A stretch of 10,306 nucleotides of DNA from contig JAAZJX010000039.1 in the NCBI GenBank assembly GCA_012800155.1, forward strand, positions 1-10,306. The letters run 5' to 3'. The notes below the pieces were generated by a model. It saw only the letters and a program-made list of their open reading frames with translations, made no database searches and was not told the origin of the DNA. Position 1 is the stretch's first letter, and each line of letters begins with the position of its first letter. The DNA comes from Candidatus Magasanikiibacteriota bacterium. GTDB lineage: Bacteria > Patescibacteriota > Patescibacteriia > Magasanikbacterales > UBA922. The position numbers were made by a program, and so were the translations under genes. Shown here one piece after another: positions 4,888 to 10,306 of the stretch.

Positions 4888-5379
4888 ATGTCTAATCAAA
4901 AAAAATCCCCTCTTAAAGATATTCGTGCCTACAAAGTATTCGCTATCAAAGAAGGAACTGTAATTGATCACATCAAAGCTGGAAAAGCTTTACAAATAAT
5001 TGAATTGCTAAAATTAGATTCTAATAATAAAATAGTTACTTTAGGAATGAATTTTCCTAGTAAAGCTCTAAAAAAGAAAGATATAATTAAAGTAGAACAA
5101 AAAGAACTCACTCCCGAAGAAGCTAATAAAGTAGCTATTCTTGCTCCTCAAGCAACGATAAATATTATTCAAGATTTCAAAGTAGTAAAAAAATTCAAAG
5201 TAAAAATACCTACTCTAGTAGAAAAACTTTTAATTTGTCCCAATCCTAAATGTATTACTAATAATGAAAACATGATCACTCGTTTTAAAACAAATGTTAA
5301 TAAAAATTCTGTAAAAGTTCATTGTGAATACTGCGAAAAAATTTTTGATCAAAATGAAATAAAAAATTATAATATTTAA
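4888..5379 (+). CDS. pyrI: Aspartate carbamoyltransferase regulatory subunit
   Basis: PyrI binds nucleotide effectors (CTP/UTP inhibit and ATP activates in E. coli) and joins PyrB trimers in the holoenzyme. The 163-residue protein has the N-terminal allosteric domain with GTVIDHI (23-29), where Asp27-His28 match the nucleotide-site pair of E. coli, and the APQAT motif (86-90). The C-terminal zinc domain has Cys117, Cys122, Cys146 and Cys149. This C-x4-C-x23-C-x2-C spacing is identical to E. coli PyrI (109, 114, 138, 141). It lies 22 bases after pyrB and 14 bases before the carbamate kinase gene, consistent with co-transcription. The N-terminus is a few residues longer than in E. coli. There is no Shine-Dalgarno sequence at the start. 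A feedback-regulated ATCase is therefore expected. Confidence 0.96.
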   Translation: MSNQKKSPLKDIRAYKVFAIKEGTVIDHIKAGKALQIIELLKLDSNNKIVTLGMNFPSKALKKKDIIKVEQKELTPEEANKVAILAPQATINIIQDFKVVKKFKVKIPTLVEKLLICPNPKCITNNENMITRFKTNVNKNSVKVHCEYCEKIFDQNEIKNYNI

Positions 5380-5393
5380 ACTTTTTAAAAAAT

Positions 5394-6338
5394 ATGGGCA
5401 AAAGAATTGTTTTAGCTGTGGGAGGAAATGCATTAATTACAGACAAGAATCATCAAAGTGAAGCTGATCAATATGAACAAGTAAAAATTACTTGTGGTCA
5501 TATTGCTCCACTTATAGAAGCTGGACATGAATTAGTTATTTCTCATGGCAATGGTCCACAAGTTGGTTTTATTCTTGAAAGTTCAGAACTAGCTTTTCAA
5601 AATAAAATACTAGATCGTATTCCTATAGATTCAGCTGATGCCCAAACTCAAGGTTCAATTGGTTTTTATTTAGTACAAAATTTACGCAATATTTTAACAG
5701 AAAAAAATTTATCCTATGAAGTAGCTGGTATAATTACTCAATCTTTGGTTGATATTAATGATCCTGCATTTAATAATCCTACTAAACCAATTGGTTCATT
5801 TTATACTCAAGAAGAAGCTCAAGCTCTTCATGAAAAAAATAATTGGACAGTAGCAGAAGATGCTGGACGCGGTTGGAGAAGAGTTATTCCTTCACCAGAA
5901 CCAATCAATATCATAGAAAAAGAAATAATAAAAAAATTACTCAAAGAAAAAATAATAATTATTGCTAGTGGTGGAGGCGGAATACCTGTTATAAAAAAAG
6001 ATAATAAATTAATTGGTATTGAAGCTGTTATAGACAAAGATAAAGCTTCAGCTCTACTTGCTAATGAAATTTCTGCTGATGAATTAATTATTGCCACTGC
6101 CGTAGAAAAAGTTTATTTAAATTATAAAAAATCCAATCAACAAGAATTAAATAAAGTAAATTTAAAAGAAATTAAAAAATATTTAGAAGCAGGACATTTT
6201 GCCAAAGGATCAATGTTACCAAAAATCCAAGCCGTAATAAAATTTTTAGAAAATGGAGGTAAAAAAGCAATTATTACTTCCCCAGAAAAATTATCCGAAG
6301 CTCTTGCTGGCAAAACTGGCACTCACATCACTAATTAA
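5394..6338 (+). CDS. arcC: Carbamate kinase
   Basis: Carbamate kinase interconverts carbamoyl phosphate + ADP with carbamate + ATP. The 314 residues match the family length, and the amino-acid-kinase motifs are well kept: GGNAL (10-14), SHGNGPQVG (50-58), the GWRRVIPSPEP segment (about 159-169), ASGGGGIP, EAVIDKDKASALLA and, near the end, FAKGSMLPKIQA and GKTGTHIT. GSMLPK replaces the more common GSMGPK. No arginine deiminase or ornithine carbamoyltransferase gene lies nearby, as would be expected for the catabolic arc pathway. Instead it follows pyrBI by 14 bases. I infer that it may work towards carbamoyl phosphate to feed aspartate carbamoyltransferase, in place of or beside CarAB, which is not in the window. 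No Shine-Dalgarno sequence. Enzyme identity is firm; direction of flux is inference. Confidence 0.95.
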   Translation: MGKRIVLAVGGNALITDKNHQSEADQYEQVKITCGHIAPLIEAGHELVISHGNGPQVGFILESSELAFQNKILDRIPIDSADAQTQGSIGFYLVQNLRNILTEKNLSYEVAGIITQSLVDINDPAFNNPTKPIGSFYTQEEAQALHEKNNWTVAEDAGRGWRRVIPSPEPINIIEKEIIKKLLKEKIIIIASGGGGIPVIKKDNKLIGIEAVIDKDKASALLANEISADELIIATAVEKVYLNYKKSNQQELNKVNLKEIKKYLEAGHFAKGSMLPKIQAVIKFLENGGKKAIITSPEKLSEALAGKTGTHITN

Positions 6339-6378
6339 ATTAAATAATTTAATAAAAACTAATTATATTTTAAATAAA

Positions 6379-6404
6379 AAAACTCCAGTTGAAACTGGAG
6401 TTTT
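6379..6404. terminator. Bidirectional terminator between arcC and the lipoprotein gene
   Basis: An 11-bp stem (6379-6389 with 6394-6404; core ACTCCAGT/ACTGGAGT) with a TGAA loop. T4 ends the plus strand arm, and the A-run before the stem provides a T-run on the minus strand. It lies between two converging genes, 40 bases after arcC and 23 bases past the stop of the minus-strand gene. Confidence 0.85.
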
Positions 6405-6427
6405 ATATAATAAAAATTATTTAGTAA

Positions 6428-7387
6428 TTAAAAACACTTTAACTCCTCTGAAAAACTACTTTCATGATTTTTTTCTTCTTCTAATCCTGGAATAGGATCA
6501 TAATCTTCCATAGCCTTTTCTGGAATTGGTTTACCATATTTAACTTCAGTATTGCGAGGAATTTCAGCATTAGGTAAACTAATACTTTCTTGCTTTTCTA
6601 GCCACTCTGAAAATCCTCTCCACTCAATTTCAGATGAATTTAAAGCTCTTTCATACTCATTCCACCATTCAATTCTAGTTCCGCCTAAATAAGAATGAGA
6701 AACTAAAATTAAATCATTTGGTTTTTTAGCAATACTTTCATCCAAAATTTGACCAAATTCATCAGCTCCTGCTCCTCGAGCCCAAAGACTATAATCACAA
6801 AGAGAACCTCTACCCATTGGCTCACCAACATCAACATTACTAACTGATATTATTTTTGTGCTATATTCAAGTGGTTGATAAACATTAGCTTCAACATCAC
6901 TTACTCCTCTACCTAAAACATATTCAATCCCTAAATCAGAAGCAGCCTTTAAAGTTGTTTCATCATAAGAAAAATATTGAGCGCCAAAAACTCGCATTTT
7001 CTTACCAGTAATATTTTCTACTAAATCTTTAGCATCTTTTAAATGTTTATATTGTTCTTCGTAAGACATATCCCAAAAAGGAGTTTGATTGTAAACACCA
7101 GCAATTTCATAACCTTTATCAGCTAATCTTTTAAAAACTTCAGGATGTAATTTTAAAAATTCATCACGAACTTCAACTAAAGCGGTCAATCCGCGAGAAT
7201 CTAATTCTTTTTCCCATTGTAAAATACCTTCAATACGCTCAAATTCAATTAACATCATAAGAGCATTAATTTTTTTCTCTTCTTTAATTTCAGCTTGTGG
7301 TTTTTTGAGAGAACAGGCACCGCCTAAAAGTACAAAACTCAAAAGCAACAAAGAAGCTCCTATACTAAAAAATTTTTTCTTAATCAT
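6428..7387 (-). CDS. Putative lipoprotein with a degenerate polysaccharide deacetylase-like domain
   Basis: The 319-residue protein starts MIKKKFF, followed by a hydrophobic stretch (about 9-23) and Cys25 in LLGGAC, a likely but non-standard lipobox (Gly at -3). The part after it resembles the NodB/polysaccharide deacetylase fold: KGYEIAGVYNQ, then YEEQ..L..AK.LVE..TGKKMRVFGAQY, then LKAASDLGIEYV, and late DLILVSHSY with His231. The metal-binding signatures are changed, however. No TFDDG-type motif appears around 43-52, and the HxxxH segment is replaced by YNQTPFWDM (99-107). It may be an inactive or altered-metal relative with a binding role on the cell surface. The C-terminus (about 275-319) is Pro/Glu-rich and probably flexible. 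It has its own promoter and is transcribed alone. Family call moderate, function unknown. Confidence 0.6.
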   Translation of the reverse strand: MIKKKFFSIGASLLLLSFVLLGGACSLKKPQAEIKEEKKINALMMLIEFERIEGILQWEKELDSRGLTALVEVRDEFLKLHPEVFKRLADKGYEIAGVYNQTPFWDMSYEEQYKHLKDAKDLVENITGKKMRVFGAQYFSYDETTLKAASDLGIEYVLGRGVSDVEANVYQPLEYSTKIISVSNVDVGEPMGRGSLCDYSLWARGAGADEFGQILDESIAKKPNDLILVSHSYLGGTRIEWWNEYERALNSSEIEWRGFSEWLEKQESISLPNAEIPRNTEVKYGKPIPEKAMEDYDPIPGLEEEKNHESSFSEELKCF

Positions 7388-7414
7388 ATTTTTTTATTTA
7401 ATTATTATATTTAT

Positions 7415-7443
7415 ATTATAACATAATAAATCAAAAACACCAA
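7415..7443 (-). promoter_or_regulatory. Promoter of the deacetylase-like gene
   Basis: On the minus strand TATAAT (plus 7415-7420) is preceded by TGT, giving an extended -10, with TTGGTG 17 bases upstream (plus 7438-7443) as a weak -35. Start near 7408 gives a 5' UTR of about 20 bases without a Shine-Dalgarno sequence. The weak -35 overlaps the edge of the upstream terminator. Confidence 0.55.
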
Positions 7444-7470
7444 AAAATAGACCAATTTAGTCTATTTTTA
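7442..7470 (-). terminator. Terminator of the miaB-miaA operon
   Basis: A 9-bp stem (7444-7452 with 7460-7468; AAAATAGAC/GTCTATTTT) with a 7-base loop. On the minus strand the 3' arm runs into T6. It starts only a few bases beyond the stop codon of the last gene of the minus-strand operon. Confidence 0.75.
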
Positions 7471-7472
7471 AT

Positions 7473-7844
7473 TTATTTTTTACCATCTTTTTTCTCAGCT
7501 AAATCTCTTTCTTTTTTACGAGCCATTGCCAATCTACGAATATGTTCATATCTTTTATTATCTGCCTCCTCTTGATTATATTCATCTGAATTATTTCCTA
7601 TCTTTGTATGAGAAACAGAAGTTGAATTATTATTATTATTATTCGGATTCGTTGCTCTATTTATAGAAGTAGTTGGTCTTTGAGTCTTACCTACTTGAGA
7701 AATAGAAACTTTGGCTTCATCAATATCTTTACGAATATTCAAACGAGAAACTGAAAAATTCTGAGCTCGATTGATACTACCAGAAGTAGGTTTATTAATT
7801 AAATTACGATTGGAAAATAAAGGAAGATTATTATTCAAAGCCAT
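7473..7844 (-). CDS. Asn-rich, probably disordered protein of unknown function
   Basis: I do not recognise this protein. It starts MALNNNLPLF, is rich in Asn, Ser, Thr and Arg, and has a six-Asn run coded by six AAT codons. It ends in a charged helix-like segment (EEADNKRYEHIRRLAMARKKERD, given here in two parts: EEADNKRYEH and IRRLAMARKKERD) that could bind nucleic acid or form a coiled coil. There are no membrane segments, signal peptide or Cys. I place the start at 7844, one base after the miaA stop, giving 123 residues. An in-frame ATG at 7862 would add six residues and overlap miaA by 17 bases. Placed last in the miaB-miaA operon, it may relate to tRNA or translation, but that is only context. 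Hfq, which follows miaA in E. coli, is excluded because no Sm motifs are present. Confidence 0.6.
   Translation of the reverse strand: MALNNNLPLFSNRNLINKPTSGSINRAQNFSVSRLNIRKDIDEAKVSISQVGKTQRPTTSINRATNPNNNNNNSTSVSHTKIGNNSDEYNQEEADNKRYEHIRRLAMARKKERDLAEKKDGKK
7626..7643 (-). repeat. (AAT)6 trinucleotide tract coding for Asn
   Basis: Six perfect ATT units on the plus strand read as six Asn codons (AAT) in the minus-strand gene. Slippage here would change the number of Asn residues without breaking the frame. Confidence 0.85.
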
Positions 7845-7845
7845 A

Positions 7846-8799
7846 TTATTTTTTATTACCATCTTCTAAAAAATTTAAAATTAAATTATCAGCTTCTTCA
7901 AAATTTTTTACCCAATGAATTCTAGGATCTCTTTTGAACCAAGTTATTTGTCGTTTAGCATAATTACGATTTGCTTTTTTTAAATTTTCAATAGCTTGTT
8001 CTAAACTCATTGTCCCTTCAAAATAATCTTTGAATTGACGATAACCAATCCCACTCATACTAGGTAAATCCCAACTATATTTTTGTTTTAATAAATTTTT
8101 TATTTCCTTTAGCAGTCCTGATTTAATTTGTTCATCTACTCGTTTATTTATTCTATCATATAAAACTTCTCTAGGTTGATCAATAGCAATTTGTAAAATA
8201 TCAAAAATTGGTTCTCCTTTTTGTTGTTGAGCTGAAAAAGGTTTACCGCTCAAAATACAAACTTCCAAAGCTCTAATAATTCTTCTATTATTATTGGGAT
8301 CTACTGTTTTGGCTGTTACTGGATCAAGTTTTTTTAACCAGACCATCAATTCTTCATTAGCTTTTGTTTCTAAACTTTCTCTTAATTTTTTATTTGGAGG
8401 AACTCTAGGAATATTTAAATTATCTACTACAGAATGTATATACAAACCTGTTCCTCCAACAATAAAAGGAATATTACCTTTATAATGAGCTAATTTAGCA
8501 TATTTTACAGCTTTATCTCTAAATTCAGCCACTGTAAAATTTTTTCCTGGATCCAAAAAATCCATTAAATGATGAGGAATTTCTTCAATATAAAAAGTCT
8601 TTCTTGCATTTATTGTTCGCCACTCACCCTTTTCTTTGGCAGTACCAATATCCATTTTCTTGTAAATTTGTCGTGAATCAGCAGAAATTATCTCACCATC
8701 ATATTTTTGAGCTAACTTTAAACTCCAAGAGGTTTTTCCACTTGCAGTTGGTCCACAAATAACAATTAATTTCTGTAATTTTTGAATTTCTTTTTTCAT
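7846..8799 (-). CDS. miaA: tRNA dimethylallyltransferase
   Basis: MiaA transfers a dimethylallyl group to N6 of A37 in tRNAs that read UNN codons, giving i6A37. The 317-residue protein matches the family length. It has the P-loop GPTASGKT (16-23), SADSRQIY (39-46) with the catalytic Asp41, GTAK (52-55), HHLMDFLDP (76-84), GGTGLYI (115-121), NNRRIIRALEV and the C-terminal tRNA-binding part with GYRQFKDY and NYAKRQITWFKRD. Between GTAK and HHLMD an extra segment (about 57-74, ending FYIEEIP) is longer than in E. coli. It lies 24 bases after miaB, which uses its product, and one base before the next gene, so all three are likely on one mRNA. No Shine-Dalgarno sequence is visible. Confidence 0.96.
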   Translation of the reverse strand: MKKEIQKLQKLIVICGPTASGKTSWSLKLAQKYDGEIISADSRQIYKKMDIGTAKEKGEWRTINARKTFYIEEIPHHLMDFLDPGKNFTVAEFRDKAVKYAKLAHYKGNIPFIVGGTGLYIHSVVDNLNIPRVPPNKKLRESLETKANEELMVWLKKLDPVTAKTVDPNNNRRIIRALEVCILSGKPFSAQQQKGEPIFDILQIAIDQPREVLYDRINKRVDEQIKSGLLKEIKNLLKQKYSWDLPSMSGIGYRQFKDYFEGTMSLEQAIENLKKANRNYAKRQITWFKRDPRIHWVKNFEEADNLILNFLEDGNKK

Positions 8800-8823
8800 T
8801 TTTATTATTAAAAACTACTAATA

Positions 8824-10161
8824 TTATACCATTTCACCAAATAAAATCCATCTTTCTGGATTATTAATTTTTACTTGAACAATTTTTCCTAACAAACTTT
8901 TATCACCAAGAAATTTAGTCAATTTCATTTCCTTAGAATTACCTTGACAATAACCATCCTGACATTCTGTTACTAATACAGAAACAATTTTATCTTTATA
9001 AAATTGATTCTTTTTCAAAGTTTGTTCTTCCATTATTTTTTGTATTTTTTGCCAGCGTTCTTTTTTAATTTCTTCACTAATATCATCTACAAATAATTTA
9101 TCAGCTACAGTGCCAGGACGATTACTATATTTAGCATGATAAGAAATATCAAAATCGCATTGTTGATATAAATCCAAAGTATTTTGAAATTGTTCTTCAG
9201 TTTCACCACAAAAACCAACAATAATATCTGTACCAAGCGCAATTTCTGGTTTAACTTGACGAATTTTTCTTATTAATTCTATAAAAAATTCTCTCGTATA
9301 TTTACGATTCATTTTTTTCAAAATTTTATTATCACCACTTTGTACTGGAATGTGTAAATAATTCATCATCTTGGGTAAAGTCAAAGCCTCTATTTGCCAA
9401 TCATTAAAATACTGAGGATCTGGCGCAGTAAAAAATATTCTTTTTACTCCCTCAATTTGATTTACTTCCCAAAGTAAAGCTGCAAAATGATCTTTTTCTT
9501 GATAAGGATTATTTAAAGAAAAATTTTCTGGATCTGGCGCTTGATAATTATTTACTACTTGACCAAGTAAATCAATTTGTAAAAATTTTTCTTTATCTAA
9601 TTTTTTAATTTCTTCTAAAATTTCTTTCAAAGGACGATTTTTTTCTCGACCACGAGAATAAGGCACAATACAATAAGTACAAAAATTATTACAACCATTT
9701 TGAATAGTAATTGAAGCTGAAAAATTATTTTGTCTAATAGGCTCATACTCCCAATACTCAGATAATTGTTTACTTTTTTCTAAAGGAAATAATTCCGAAT
9801 TAATTTTATTTAATTTTTCTGGTAAATTAGGTAAATCAATAATAGGAAAATAAAGATCAACTTTTTCAAATTTTTTTCTAATTTTTTCATCTTTATCATG
9901 ACCTGGCAAACAACCAGTAATTCCAATAATTAAATTTGGTTTATTTTCTCTAAATTTATTCCAATTATGAATAAAACCAAAAACTCTTTGTTCAGCATGT
10001 TCTCTAACACTACAAGTATTAATTAATAAAACATCAGCTTTTTCTGGTTTAGTAGTTTGTTTTAAACCAAAATCCACTAAAAAACTAGCAATTCTTTCTG
10101 AATCGTTTTTATTCATTTGGCATCCTAAAGTTAAAATATAAAATCTTTTTTCTTGATTCAT
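8824..10161 (-). CDS. miaB: tRNA-2-methylthio-N6-dimethylallyladenosine synthase
   Basis: MiaB is a radical SAM methylthiotransferase that converts i6A37 to ms2i6A37 in tRNA. The 445-residue protein has all three parts. The N-terminal UPF0004 domain has Cys14 (LGCQMNKNDSE), Cys50 (NTCSVRE) and Cys84 (TGCLPG), which bind the auxiliary iron-sulfur cluster. The radical SAM domain has the C-x3-C-x2-C motif at Cys157, Cys161 and Cys164, followed by VPYSRGRE. The C-terminal TRAM-like domain covers about 385-445. All cluster ligands are present. It is the first gene of the minus-strand operon and has its own promoter. The following gene, miaA, supplies its substrate, so the pair can make the full modification. 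The 5' UTR is short and has no Shine-Dalgarno sequence. Confidence 0.95.
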   Translation of the reverse strand: MNQEKRFYILTLGCQMNKNDSERIASFLVDFGLKQTTKPEKADVLLINTCSVREHAEQRVFGFIHNWNKFRENKPNLIIGITGCLPGHDKDEKIRKKFEKVDLYFPIIDLPNLPEKLNKINSELFPLEKSKQLSEYWEYEPIRQNNFSASITIQNGCNNFCTYCIVPYSRGREKNRPLKEILEEIKKLDKEKFLQIDLLGQVVNNYQAPDPENFSLNNPYQEKDHFAALLWEVNQIEGVKRIFFTAPDPQYFNDWQIEALTLPKMMNYLHIPVQSGDNKILKKMNRKYTREFFIELIRKIRQVKPEIALGTDIIVGFCGETEEQFQNTLDLYQQCDFDISYHAKYSNRPGTVADKLFVDDISEEIKKERWQKIQKIMEEQTLKKNQFYKDKIVSVLVTECQDGYCQGNSKEMKLTKFLGDKSLLGKIVQVKINNPERWILFGEMV

Positions 10162-10180
10162 AGTTTTATAAAGGAAATCT

Positions 10181-10208
10181 ATTATACACTTTCAATTCAA
10201 AAAAGCAA
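10181..10208 (-). promoter_or_regulatory. Promoter of the miaB-miaA operon
   Basis: On the minus strand: -35 TTGCTT (plus 10203-10208), 16-base spacer, -10 TATAAT (plus 10181-10186). Start near 10174 leaves about 12 bases before the ATG. No leader hairpin is present, unlike the plus-strand units. Confidence 0.7.
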
Positions 10209-10276
10209 CCCTTCCTAGCAAAAAAACCAAAAAACAATTAAATAAAATGATAAATTAGCTAAATTTAACAAAAATC

Positions 10277-10305
10277 TTGACAAAATCCCAAAAAAATGAT
10301 ATAAT
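10277..10305 (+). promoter_or_regulatory. Consensus promoter for a gene beyond the right edge
   Basis: Perfect TTGACA (10277-10282), 17-base spacer and perfect TATAAT (10300-10305), with TGA giving an extended -10. It points out of the window, so a divergently transcribed unit probably starts just past 10306. Confidence 0.8.
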
Positions 10306-10306
10306 A

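Noticed and set aside
5828..6097. Minus-strand ORF of 89 codons inside arcC
   Set aside because: It is antisense to well-conserved carbamate kinase coding sequence, and its product is low-complexity (Ile/Ser/Pro-rich).
6253..6495. Plus-strand ORF running from the end of arcC through the terminator
   Set aside because: It overlaps the conserved end of arcC in another frame, crosses the bidirectional terminator and runs into the opposing gene.
7473..7844. Hfq downstream of miaA
   Set aside because: Hfq follows miaA in E. coli, but this protein has no Sm1/Sm2 motifs and is Asn-rich and disordered.

Overview
The window is an AT-rich bacterial chromosome segment (coding regions about 28-33% G+C where I counted by hand). 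Gene starts mostly lack a Shine-Dalgarno sequence, UTRs are short, and palindromic repeats of the ATTCCCGC...GCGGGAAT type are scattered between genes. Together with the protein sequences (a reduced pyrimidine cluster with PyrI and carbamate kinase, and a compact IMPDH-family enzyme) this suggests a Patescibacteria/CPR bacterium. That assignment is inference; no rRNA or marker gene is present.

Left part (1-2069): a single SPFH/Band 7 membrane-anchored protein gene (336-1151) lies between copies of a repeat family. It is the only gene here with a clear Shine-Dalgarno sequence and it is richer in G+C than its neighbours. It has a long hairpin in front and a strong terminator behind. It is followed by about 900 bases of non-coding DNA holding nested and inverted palindromic repeats.

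Middle (1913-6404, plus strand): an IMP dehydrogenase-family gene with its own promoter, then a pyrB-pyrI-carbamate kinase operon. The operon encodes the catalytic and regulatory chains of aspartate carbamoyltransferase plus an enzyme able to make carbamoyl phosphate, so it may cover the first committed step of pyrimidine synthesis and its substrate supply. Both guaB and pyrB are preceded by the same layout: an extended -10 promoter, a 12-codon ORF starting 8-9 bases after the -10 box, a GC-rich terminator-like hairpin, then the gene. This looks like a transcription-attenuation leader and is the most interesting feature of the window. A shared bidirectional terminator closes the operon.

Right part (6428-10306, mostly minus strand): a putative lipoprotein with a degenerate NodB-like domain stands alone with its own promoter. 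Next comes a miaB-miaA-unknown operon; MiaA and MiaB act in sequence to build ms2i6A37 in tRNA. A consensus promoter pointing right (10277-10305) shows that another transcription unit begins beyond the edge.
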